Positions 16,293-24,217 of a DNA stretch of 25,806 bases are shown here, one piece after another; within the stretch, counting starts at the first letter, position 1, and every line of letters starts with the position of its first letter. The notes below the pieces were generated by a model that saw nothing but the letters and a program-made list of their open reading frames with translations, was not told where the DNA came from and made no database searches. The stretch comes from an uncultured Bacteroidota bacterium (GTDB lineage Bacteria; Bacteroidota; Bacteroidia; NS11-12g; UBA955), in the NCBI GenBank assembly GCA_903959115.1, contig CAJBVU010000066.1:1-25806 (forward strand). The letters are read 5' to 3'. A program made the position numbers and the translations under genes.

Positions 16293-18413
16293 TTATTTAC
16301 GCTTGTTAAATTCGGAAGTTCCATTTTTTAGGAATTCAACAAAGGGGTCTACATTGAACTGGAAATGATCGGCACCCAATGCAGGTTGTAGCAAGTTTTC
16401 ATTTTGATCTAATAAGCAATACAAGGGCTGGGTGGTTTTTCCGAAATAAAGTTCTTCAATGAAAGCGTTCTTGTCGCCGAGGCGGGTAATCTTTTTACCA
16501 TCTGGGGTGGTAAAGCATTGGCTGCTTGGCAATTTTATTTTTTTATCGTCTACATAAAGTGAAACGATGACGTAGTCTTTTTTGAGTATGGCTAATACGG
16601 CTTCATCAGACCAAACTTTTTCTTCCATCTTTCTGCAATTTACGCAGCCATGTCCTGTGAAATCGATGAATAAAGGTTTTTTCAATTCTTTTGCAGCGGC
16701 CAAGGCCTCGTCGTAATCGTAGTAACCAACCAATCCATGAGGGATGTGCAGTTCGTTGGCATAGGACGGGGTAGTTGTGATGTTGCCTTCTCCATGAGCG
16801 CCGCCTTTGATGTTGCTATTGAAGTCTTGGGTACTCAATGGGGGTAAGTATCCTGCCAGTCCTTTTAGCGGGGCACCCCACAATCCAGGAATCATGTAAG
16901 CAACAAATGTGAATGTAGTAATTACTAGTCCCAAACGAGGAACGCTGAAATATTTGACTTCACTGTCGTGCGAGAATTTGATTTTACCCATTAAATACAA
17001 TCCCATTAGGGTGAAAATTACGATCCAAATGCTAAGGTAAATTTCTCGGTCGAGGATTCCCCAGTGGTAAGTTTGGTCTGGGATGCTTAAGAATTTCAAT
17101 GCAAATGCGAGTTCTACAAATCCCAAAACAACTTTTACGCTATTCAACCATCCGCCGCTTTTTGGCAGATTGTTTAACCATGATGGGAAAAGGGCAAGTA
17201 ATCCGAAGGGCAATGCGAAGGCCAATGAGAAGCCAAACATTCCGATGATAGGCCTGAGCTTATCGCCGTGAACCGCCTCAACCAAAACTGTTCCTACGAT
17301 GGGCCCTGTGCAAGAAAACGATACCAAAGCGATGGTCACCGCCATGAATATGGGTCCGGTGATTCCTCCTTTGTCGGCTTGTTGATCTACCTTGTTTACA
17401 ATCCAAGAAGGCAAAGTGATTTCGAATGCGCCAAAAAAGCTTGCGGCAAAAACGATAAATATCAACGTAAAGAAAATGTTAGGGATCCAGTGGGTGCTAA
17501 TAAAGTTGACGGCGTTTGAGCCGAAGGTCATGGCGACAATTGTGCCGATGATTGTATAAAAGCCAATTAAGCTGATAGAGAAGATGGCGGCATCGCGCAA
17601 AGCGATTTTTCTATTGTTGTTTTTGATAAAAAATGAAACCGTCATCGGAATCATGGGGAATACACAAGGGGTGAGCAATGCGGTAAGTCCGCTTAAAAAG
17701 GCAAGGATAAACAATCCCATGAAACCTTCGCTTTTTTCTTCACCGGCCATGCCGTTGAAAGTTTTGGCGCTACTCGATTTTCCGTTTCTATAGGCAGGTT
17801 GATCGGGGTTGGCATCTGTATTGGGGGTAATGGCGATCTGACTAGAATCGTTATTCTGCGTAGCGACATCGGAAGAATTTGCGGATTCTGTATTTGTGGT
17901 GGAGATCGGGTCGGCGGCTAAAGTTGGGCCACTTACTGTTAAAGTAGGGGTATTGATTTTCTGATCCCGAATATTGTCGCACCCGCTTTCATTGCAGATT
18001 TGACCGTTAAAAATCATTTCGATACCGTTGTTAGAGATGGAGCCCAAAACTTTAATTTTCTGACGGAATTCACCTTTGCCAACAAACTCACCGGTGCTGC
18101 AATTCCAGATATCGGTTTCTTTCACCATGTGGTCGCCTACGCCATAGAATTTTCCAACTAGTTGGTAGGATGCATTGGGTGTGAAGTCGAAACTTGCACG
18201 AATTGGACCATCGTCTTCTGGGCAATCGCTTTTTTCGCTGTAAACGTGAAATCCTTTTGCAACATCAAATCGAACAATGATTTCTATGATATCGCCTGAT
18301 TTGGCTGTGGCTTTAGAAAAGGTTGCTACAAACTTGGGCTTGGGAAAACCGGCGGCAAAAATTTGTGCAACGGCGGTAATTGTTAGGAGCGTTAATAGAA
18401 AACGTTTTAACAT
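16293..18413 (-). CDS. dsbD: Thiol:disulfide interchange protein DsbD
   Basis: DsbD passes electrons from cytoplasmic thioredoxin across the inner membrane to periplasmic thiols. The 706-aa protein has all three modules. A signal peptide is followed by an N-terminal immunoglobulin-like domain (about residues 22-160). A Ser/Thr/Asn-rich linker comes next (about 165-210). The eight-helix membrane domain carries the redox Cys pair in LLTPCVFPM and SFSCTGPI. The C-terminal thioredoxin domain has CVNC at Cys590/Cys593. E. coli DsbD is shorter (565 aa); the extra length is in the linker and loops. It heads a three-gene operon with gmhA and the nucleoside transporter, and is divergent from the glucosaminidase gene at 18521. 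Confidence 0.93.
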   Translation of the reverse strand: MLKRFLLTLLTITAVAQIFAAGFPKPKFVATFSKATAKSGDIIEIIVRFDVAKGFHVYSEKSDCPEDDGPIRASFDFTPNASYQLVGKFYGVGDHMVKETDIWNCSTGEFVGKGEFRQKIKVLGSISNNGIEMIFNGQICNESGCDNIRDQKINTPTLTVSGPTLAADPISTTNTESANSSDVATQNNDSSQIAITPNTDANPDQPAYRNGKSSSAKTFNGMAGEEKSEGFMGLFILAFLSGLTALLTPCVFPMIPMTVSFFIKNNNRKIALRDAAIFSISLIGFYTIIGTIVAMTFGSNAVNFISTHWIPNIFFTLIFIVFAASFFGAFEITLPSWIVNKVDQQADKGGITGPIFMAVTIALVSFSCTGPIVGTVLVEAVHGDKLRPIIGMFGFSLAFALPFGLLALFPSWLNNLPKSGGWLNSVKVVLGFVELAFALKFLSIPDQTYHWGILDREIYLSIWIVIFTLMGLYLMGKIKFSHDSEVKYFSVPRLGLVITTFTFVAYMIPGLWGAPLKGLAGYLPPLSTQDFNSNIKGGAHGEGNITTTPSYANELHIPHGLVGYYDYDEALAAAKELKKPLFIDFTGHGCVNCRKMEEKVWSDEAVLAILKKDYVIVSLYVDDKKIKLPSSQCFTTPDGKKITRLGDKNAFIEELYFGKTTQPLYCLLDQNENLLQPALGADHFQFNVDPFVEFLKNGTSEFNKRK

Positions 18414-18484
18414 GGTATGTACAAATTTCGGGATTTATGGGCGAAAATTTACACGGTAGTTCACATTCCTTGGATAATTTGATA

Positions 18485-18515
18485 CTTGGGTCATTGATTC
18501 CATTGCTTAGGTTTG
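18485..18515 (+). promoter_or_regulatory. Candidate promoter of the glucosaminidase/LysM gene
   Basis: CTTG (18485-18488) is followed after 19 nt by TAGGTTTG (18508-18515), a perfect TAnnTTTG. The -7 box ends 5 nt before the chosen ATG at 18521. This supports that start and suggests a leaderless or near-leaderless mRNA. Confidence 0.5.
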
Positions 18516-18520
18516 TTCGC

Positions 18521-19732
18521 ATGAATTGGAATTTGACACAGTTTGTTAGGGTAGGAGCCACGTTTATTCTTTTTGGACTGTTGAATTTGTTGGAGTTGAA
18601 GGGCCAATTGATGAGTACGCGCGAGTACATTGACTCGTTTAAAGGCATCGCTATGATGGAAATGCGTATGCATGGCGTTCCTGCAAGTATCACCTTAGGT
18701 CAGGGCGTTTTGGAAAGTGCTAGCGGCAATAGCAAATTGGCAAAAAATTGTAACAATCACTTTGGAATTAAATGCAGAAGTAATTGGACAGGTACTTTTT
18801 GTTTGGCCGATGACGATGCAAAAGATGAGTGTTTTAGAGGATATCCTTCGGTTTATGAAAGTTACCGCGACCATTCTTTGTTTCTAAAAAATAGCAAACG
18901 TTATTTCCCTTTGTTTGAGTTGAGTGTTACGGATTACAAAGGTTGGGCAAAAGGATTGCGGGAGGCGGGTTATGCAACCAATCCTAGTTATTCAAATATT
19001 TTAATCGGGGTGATCGAAAAGTATCATTTGGGTCAGTTCGATAGCATGGTGGTTATGGGTGATGATTTTGTGATTCCATCGGAAGGTAATTCCAATAGCA
19101 CGCCTGGAGTGGGGAGTGCCCCGTTGGCCGGTGTCTCTGAAGTCAACGGAATTCAAGCCATTATCGCCAAGCCCGGCGAAACCCCTGAAGCGCTTGCTGC
19201 GAGGTATAACATGGGAATTTGGCAGATCTACAAGTACAACGATATCGAAAAAGGACAAATGTTGAATCCCGGTGAGATCATTTATTTAAAACCCAAAAGA
19301 CGTCGTTCCACAGAGACCAATCACCTAGTAAAACCCGGTGAAAGTATGCGCGAAATTTCGCAACAATACGGCGTAAAGGTGAAGCACTTGTATAAGTTAA
19401 ATCGCTTAGAGCCGGGTGAAGAGGTGCAGCCTGGAGAAGTATTGAATTTGCGTTCTAAACGTTCCAATCCACCCACCACATTAATCCCTGGTAGTGATAC
19501 CGCCAGTAGAATGCAAATGGCAAAGCCTATTGATTATCGCAAGTTTATGAGCAATGATGTGTCGCCAAATGGAAAGCCGATGGATACATATCACTTCGTA
19601 GAATCTGGAGAGACTTTGTATTCAATATCCAAAACCTATGGCGTTACTGTGGAGCAGATTCGCTTTTGGAATTCTTTGTCGACCAACCAAATAAATGTTG
19701 GACAGCGATTAAAGGTTCGTTCATCCAATTAA
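18521..19732 (+). CDS. Peptidoglycan glucosaminidase with three LysM domains
   Basis: A 403-aa murein hydrolase, probably membrane-anchored or exported. A hydrophobic N-terminal segment (about residues 10-26) is followed by a FlgJ-like glucosaminidase domain (about 30-175): SITLGQGVLESASGNSKLA with the catalytic Glu, NNHFGIKC, YRDHSLFL and AGYATNPSYSNILI. Three LysM peptidoglycan-binding domains then occupy the C-terminal part: one weak copy beginning IIAKPGETPEALAARY, one beginning LVKPGESMREISQQY, and a terminal one beginning FVESGETLYSISKTY. The ATG at 18521 was chosen because it starts the anchor and follows a TAnnTTTG box; an ATG at 18380 would overlap the divergent dsbD. It ends 2 bp from the convergent lysC. 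Likely role: cell-wall remodelling. Confidence 0.9.
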   Translation: MNWNLTQFVRVGATFILFGLLNLLELKGQLMSTREYIDSFKGIAMMEMRMHGVPASITLGQGVLESASGNSKLAKNCNNHFGIKCRSNWTGTFCLADDDAKDECFRGYPSVYESYRDHSLFLKNSKRYFPLFELSVTDYKGWAKGLREAGYATNPSYSNILIGVIEKYHLGQFDSMVVMGDDFVIPSEGNSNSTPGVGSAPLAGVSEVNGIQAIIAKPGETPEALAARYNMGIWQIYKYNDIEKGQMLNPGEIIYLKPKRRRSTETNHLVKPGESMREISQQYGVKVKHLYKLNRLEPGEEVQPGEVLNLRSKRSNPPTTLIPGSDTASRMQMAKPIDYRKFMSNDVSPNGKPMDTYHFVESGETLYSISKTYGVTVEQIRFWNSLSTNQINVGQRLKVRSSN

Positions 19733-19734
19733 TT

Positions 19735-21009
19735 CTAGTTGCTTTTCAATAAATAGTGGATCGAATTTCCCATGTTCTGTTGTAATACAATCGTTTGGTT
19801 TGATGCGAAATGTATCGCTGAATCAAATTCACCCTCAGGATGATATATGCTTAACAATTCTAGATCTGTTTGCACTGAAACTCCCAAACCCAATTGCTCC
19901 AAAGCCTTCACCAATGGATTGTGCTTATTTTCCTTATTGTCGATTACGCATCTAAATACAATGGCGCTATTCTGCATCAAATTGCATCGTACTTTATTTT
20001 CCGACATGGCCTGGAAAATTTGTTTTAGGTGATCTTCGGCGATGAAAGTGAAGTCTTTTGTGCTGATTTCAAGTAGCAACTGATTGTCTTTGTGTATTTT
20101 ACAAGCAACCTCGATACGAGAATTCTCATCGCTCACTTTGGTTCCTGGGGCGGTGGGGTTTAAAAACGATCGAACAAATAAAGGAATGTGGTTGGCCTTG
20201 AGGGGTTGGATTGTTTTGGGGTGAATTACCGAAGCGCCGTAATAAGCCAATTCTATTGCATCGTTATACGTAAGTGCCGGAATTAGTACAGCATTGTCGA
20301 ACTTTTTAGGATCGGCATTCATCACACCGGCCACGTCCTTCCAAATGGTAATGCTTTCGGCGCCCAAAACGCTTCCAAAAATGGCTGCGCTATAATCGGA
20401 ACCTTCTCTGCCTAGGGTTGTAGTTTCGCCGCCCTTTCCTCTGGCGATAAACCCTTGGGTAATGACCAAATTTGTCTTTGCGATGGGCATTAAATTGGAT
20501 TTGATCAATTCTTCGGTCTCTTTCCATTGAACCCTAGCATCTCGATGCCTAGCATCTGTGATGATGAAGTTTCTCGCATCAACCCATTGATTTTCAATTT
20601 CTTGAGATAACAGGTAGTGGCTCACAATTTTGGTTGCTATCAATTCTCCATAACCAATGATTTGGTCGTATAGAAAATCGTAATCATCCTGAGCGCTGGG
20701 GCTATCAATCAAGTTCTCTAGCTCCCGATAGATGTTTTTTAGGTCGATTACACCAAATAAATTGCCCAATTCAAATAGTTCTGCAAGGATGCCATTATGA
20801 TAATCGAAAACTACTTTTAATGCCGTTTTTGCCTCGCCGGTATTATGGTATGTATGGTGAATTACCGACTCTAATGCATTGGTAGTCTTTCCCATAGCGC
20901 TAATAACCACAAGTACGTCATTGGAGTCAACCATGGTAAGGATGGAAGCCACATTTTTTACTCCTGCGGCGTCTTTAATGGAGGCACCTCCAAATTTGAA
21001 AATTCTCAT
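19735..21009 (-). CDS. lysC: Aspartate kinase (monofunctional)
   Basis: The enzyme phosphorylates aspartate, the entry step to lysine, threonine, methionine and diaminopimelate. The 424-aa protein starts with FKFGGASIKDAAGV, the amino-acid kinase nucleotide motif in the KFGGAS form common in Bacteroidota. It continues with VVISAMGKTTNALE, TQGFIARGKGGETTTLGREGSDYSAA and the WKDVAGVMNADPK substrate loop. Residues after about 300 form the ACT-type regulatory region (LLLEISTKDFTFI...). No homoserine dehydrogenase domain is fused. The gene stands alone, divergent from fbp (77 bp between starts) and 2 bp from the end of the convergent glucosaminidase gene. Which amino acid inhibits it cannot be told. 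Confidence 0.93.
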   Translation of the reverse strand: MRIFKFGGASIKDAAGVKNVASILTMVDSNDVLVVISAMGKTTNALESVIHHTYHNTGEAKTALKVVFDYHNGILAELFELGNLFGVIDLKNIYRELENLIDSPSAQDDYDFLYDQIIGYGELIATKIVSHYLLSQEIENQWVDARNFIITDARHRDARVQWKETEELIKSNLMPIAKTNLVITQGFIARGKGGETTTLGREGSDYSAAIFGSVLGAESITIWKDVAGVMNADPKKFDNAVLIPALTYNDAIELAYYGASVIHPKTIQPLKANHIPLFVRSFLNPTAPGTKVSDENSRIEVACKIHKDNQLLLEISTKDFTFIAEDHLKQIFQAMSENKVRCNLMQNSAIVFRCVIDNKENKHNPLVKALEQLGLGVSVQTDLELLSIYHPEGEFDSAIHFASNQTIVLQQNMGNSIHYLLKSN

Positions 21010-21086
21010 GGATGGGTTAGTAGTCGTTTAATTGGGGTTTTTGTTGTTGTTTTGCAAAATAAATACCATTTGTTGTTAATGTAGTT

Positions 21087-22109
21087 ATGTCCTATTCTAA
21101 AGTTATCACCCTCGAACAGTTTATTGTTGATCAGCAGTCGCTGTATAAAGACGCCCAAGGTTCTTTAAGTAAGATTTTTAGATCGTTGGAGCTTGCAGCT
21201 AAGATGGTGAACCGCGATGTTCGTAAGGCAGGTTTGGTGGATATACTTGGGAATCAAGGGTCTACGAATATTCAGGGCGAGGAGCAGAAGAAGTTGGATA
21301 TCATTGCAAACGATATTTTTATTGCCAACCTCGAGAGAAGCGGTGAGGTGTGTATGATTATCTCTGAAGAGAACGACGATGTGTATTACGTTGAAGGGGC
21401 TGAAAATGAGAAATATGTGGTGGCGATGGATCCTTTGGACGGAAGTTCTAACATTGATGTGAATGCGAGTATTGGTACCATTTTTTCGGTTTACAGTCGC
21501 AAAAACCCAATGGCTGCGCCAAGCATCGATGACTGTTTACAAAAAGGCAAGCATCAGGTGGCAGCGGGATATTTTATTTATGGTTCCAGTACGATGTTGG
21601 TCTATTCAACTGGCGTGGGACTTAATGGATTTACATTGGATGATGGCATTCAGGAATTTTGCTTGAGTCATCCCAATATTCAAACGCCAGCGAACGGAAA
21701 GATATTTAGTGTGAATGAGGGGAATTTTGAAGATTTTCCAGCGGGTGTTCAAGCGTATATCAATTATTGTAAGACGAAGGATAAGTCTACGAGCCGACCT
21801 TATTCTGCAAGATATATTGGGTCATTGATCGCCGATTTTCATAGAAATTTATTAAAGGGTGGTATCTTTTTCTATCCTCCCACTGAAAAGACACCAAACG
21901 GTAAATTGCGCTTGATGTATGAGTGCAATACGATGGCGTTTTTGGTGGAACAGGCTGGTGGAGCAGCGAGTACTGGTAAAGAGCGTGTTTTGGATGTGAA
22001 GCCTACGGAATTGCATCAGCGCGTGCCATTGTTTATTGGCTCAAAGAATATGGTGGATTTGGCTGTGGCGATGCTGAATGAAGAGGCTATTGCTGCGGTT
22101 CTTGCATAA
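21087..22109 (+). CDS. fbp: Fructose-1,6-bisphosphatase class I
   Basis: This gluconeogenic enzyme hydrolyses fructose 1,6-bisphosphate to fructose 6-phosphate. At 340 aa it has the class I metal and substrate motifs: SEENDD (residues 93-98), AMDPLDGSSNID (113-124), YSARYIGSLIADFHRNLLKGG, and KLRLMYECNTMAFLVEQAGG near the C-terminus. The last 23 bp overlap the end of recO, which reads in the opposite direction, so both genes code there. Upstream TACCATTTG (21064-21072) resembles a -7 box with one base too many and was not called. Confidence 0.95.
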   Translation: MSYSKVITLEQFIVDQQSLYKDAQGSLSKIFRSLELAAKMVNRDVRKAGLVDILGNQGSTNIQGEEQKKLDIIANDIFIANLERSGEVCMIISEENDDVYYVEGAENEKYVVAMDPLDGSSNIDVNASIGTIFSVYSRKNPMAAPSIDDCLQKGKHQVAAGYFIYGSSTMLVYSTGVGLNGFTLDDGIQEFCLSHPNIQTPANGKIFSVNEGNFEDFPAGVQAYINYCKTKDKSTSRPYSARYIGSLIADFHRNLLKGGIFFYPPTEKTPNGKLRLMYECNTMAFLVEQAGGAASTGKERVLDVKPTELHQRVPLFIGSKNMVDLAVAMLNEEAIAAVLA

Positions 22110-22797
22110 TCATTTGCAGGATGTCTAGCGACTTCAATGTTTTGCCAGGGATGGCGTGAATTTCTACGTACTGTACCAATTTATTAACTAAGCTCCTTCT
22201 GTATTTGGATGGTAGCGTGAAGTTGTTGTTGATGGAAATTTCTTCTAGTGCGATGCATAATTCCCCATCGATCATGTTGGAAGGGACGCTCTTTGATGTG
22301 GCAGGCATCCCTGATAAAATATCAAACCCAATTCGTTTTGTTTCTTCAGTGATTTGAATGCCGTGACCGGTGACATCGCAAAAGCGAAATAGGAATTGTA
22401 TGGGTAAAATGGGCAAGTGCTTGCAGCCGTCGTTTAGCGATTGAAAAGTGACTTTGCTGAGATCGAATAGTGTTTCTTCGGGCTGCTCTTCGTGTAAGCT
22501 ATGACTCAATATCTCGAGAAAAAACCACCGAACTTGGTCGTGCAATGGGTGATGGGTATAACCCCAGCCTGAAATCAAAGAGATTTCCTTGGCCCGCATC
22601 ATACCGCGATTTTGCTTGTGGAAAACCACTTCAATGAGGGTTCCGGGTTGGAAAAGGGAATTCTTATTTTGTTTGCCGTGGAGTCCTTGAATCAAGAAGG
22701 GAAGCAGCCCAAACTCTCGGGTAAATAGTTTTACAACGGCAGAATGGTCCGTGTAGGGTGTGCGCTTGATGACCAGGGCTTCTGATTTAACAAGCAT
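22087..22797 (-). CDS. recO: DNA repair protein RecO
   Basis: RecO works with RecR (and RecF) to load RecA on SSB-coated single-stranded DNA. The 236-aa protein has the N-terminal OB-fold with SEALVIKRTPYTDHSAVVKL and FTREFGLLPFLIQGLHG, followed by the helical domain (PILPIQFLFRFCDVTGHGI). The C-terminal CxxC zinc site seen in some RecO proteins is not present. It begins 11 bp after the PD40 gene and is probably co-transcribed with it. Its 3' end overlaps fbp by 23 bp. Confidence 0.9.
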   Translation of the reverse strand: MLVKSEALVIKRTPYTDHSAVVKLFTREFGLLPFLIQGLHGKQNKNSLFQPGTLIEVVFHKQNRGMMRAKEISLISGWGYTHHPLHDQVRWFFLEILSHSLHEEQPEETLFDLSKVTFQSLNDGCKHLPILPIQFLFRFCDVTGHGIQITEETKRIGFDILSGMPATSKSVPSNMIDGELCIALEEISINNNFTLPSKYRRSLVNKLVQYVEIHAIPGKTLKSLDILQMIMQEPQQ

Positions 22798-22808
22798 CGC
22801 ATCGAAAA

Positions 22809-23894
22809 TTAATCAACCCATTCGGCGACAAAAAGATTGGTGTCGCGCGTACCGTGATTGTTTCTGTTTGAACTAAAAATCAGCTTTTTCCCATCAGGAG
22901 AGAACATCGGAAAGGCATTGAACATGCTATTGTTAGTGATCCGCTCAAGACCTGTACCGTCTTCGTTGATCATGTACAATTGGAAATCGTAACCTCTTTT
23001 GCTGTGATGATTGCTAGAGAAAATAATTTTTTTCCCTGCAGGATGGTAAAAGGGTGCCCAGTTTGCTTTGCCCAAGTGGGTTACTTGATGAAGATCGCTG
23101 CCATCTACATTGCAAGTGTAAATTTCCATGTTCGTTGGCTCTACTAGTCCTTTGCTGAGAAGATCTATGTATTTGGCTTTTTCCTCTTCGGTCTCAGGGC
23201 GTGAAGCACGAAAAACGAGTTTTTTGCTGTCCGGCGAGAAAAATGCGCCTCCATCGTAACCCAAACCCGTTGTGATCTGACGTGGGTTGGTGCCATCGAT
23301 GTCCATGATCCAGAGTTCCAAGTCGCCTGAACGGGTGCTAGTGAAAACGATTGATTTGCCATCGGGCGATACGGTTCCTTCTGCATCGTATCCTGGGCTG
23401 CTGGTGAGTTTGTTGGTGATATTTCCTTTTAAATCTGCTACATAGATATCGAAATTGGAATAAATAGCCCAAACGTATTTACCATTTGATTCTGGGGTTG
23501 GCGGACATTCAGAGTCGCCTTCATGCGTGCTCGCATACAAAATGTGTTTGTTGTCTGGCATAAAATAGGAGCAGGTGGTTCTACCCAAACCAGTGCTTAC
23601 GAGAGTAGATTTTCTTGTAGTATCCTTAATTCCCATTTTTTTGATGGGTGAGGTGAAAATCTGATCGCATTGAACACCCCAAGTTTTGAAATTGCTTTGA
23701 AACGTAATTGCTTTGCTATCAAAACTCCAGTATGCCTCTGCGTTATCACCGCCGAAGGTCAATTGGGTGAGGTTTTTTAAATGGGGCTCGTCGGCGGGTT
23801 GAACGGTGGCTGCAGCGTGGCTGTGGGTTTCGGTTTGGCCCAGCAGTGCGGTAGCACTGCTGGCCAAGGTCAATGTTAAGAGTATGTTTTTCAC
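22809..23894 (-). CDS. TolB-like PD40 beta-propeller protein, exported
   Basis: The 361-aa protein has a signal peptide (MKNILLTLTLASSATALLGQ) and a His-containing stretch (THSHAAA). At least four or five PD40/TolB-type blades follow: VSPDGKSIVFTSTRSGDLELW, FFSPDSKKLVFRASRP, YHPAGKKIIFSSNHHS and MFSPDGKKLIFSSNRN are the clearest cores. Such propellers are periplasmic or surface proteins that bind other proteins or peptides; no protease domain is attached, so it is not a prolyl oligopeptidase. The start is a GTG at 23894, overlapping the stop of the preceding small gene by 4 bp (GTGA). No peptidoglycan-associated domain is present, so it is not TolB of the Tol-Pal system by sequence alone. Confidence 0.85.
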   Translation of the reverse strand: MKNILLTLTLASSATALLGQTETHSHAAATVQPADEPHLKNLTQLTFGGDNAEAYWSFDSKAITFQSNFKTWGVQCDQIFTSPIKKMGIKDTTRKSTLVSTGLGRTTCSYFMPDNKHILYASTHEGDSECPPTPESNGKYVWAIYSNFDIYVADLKGNITNKLTSSPGYDAEGTVSPDGKSIVFTSTRSGDLELWIMDIDGTNPRQITTGLGYDGGAFFSPDSKKLVFRASRPETEEEKAKYIDLLSKGLVEPTNMEIYTCNVDGSDLHQVTHLGKANWAPFYHPAGKKIIFSSNHHSKRGYDFQLYMINEDGTGLERITNNSMFNAFPMFSPDGKKLIFSSNRNNHGTRDTNLFVAEWVD

Positions 23895-24097
23895 TGGAAA
23901 TTGGGTTCTATGTCTATCGGCGGGACGTACGATTTACCTCTGCCTTTGATTTGGGTAAGTAAGGTTCGGATGCGTGATTTTCTAATGGCCATTTTGTCTT
24001 CGGAGTGGCCTACGTTAATTGTCATTCTGGTCATGCGTTTCTGCAACTGGTGCAACTTGTGGAACCATTTGCCTTTGTCGTTTTTTTTGCTGCTCAT
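23891..24097 (-). CDS. Small basic protein of unknown function, coupled to the PD40 gene
   Basis: I do not recognise this gene. From the ATG at 24097 it encodes 68 aa (78 aa from an ATG at 24127). It has 16 Lys/Arg against 5 Asp/Glu and is probably helical over residues 10-50 (WFHKLHQLQKRMTRM; KMAIRKSRIRTLLTQIKGRG), ending YVPPIDIEPNFQ. There is no signal peptide or membrane segment. It could bind nucleic acid or an acidic partner, but that is only charge-based. The stop overlaps the GTG of the PD40 gene (GTGA), a typical coupling arrangement that supports it being translated. It is about 120 bp downstream of the HmuY-like gene on the same strand. Confidence 0.6.
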   Translation of the reverse strand: MSSKKNDKGKWFHKLHQLQKRMTRMTINVGHSEDKMAIRKSRIRTLLTQIKGRGKSYVPPIDIEPNFQ

Positions 24098-24217
24098 GAT
24101 GATGATTTTTTTGGTTAGACATCGCATCGGAAAACCGATTTGTTGGATGCAAATTATTCAAAAAATCGAGAAATAAAAATGACATTACACCAAACCAACA
24201 AAAAAAACGAGGAAAGG

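Noticed and set aside
21010..21086. A promoter for fbp at TACCATTTG and for lysC at TATTTTG on the other strand
   Set aside because: Both are off the TAnnTTTG spacing by one base and lack a clear partner box.
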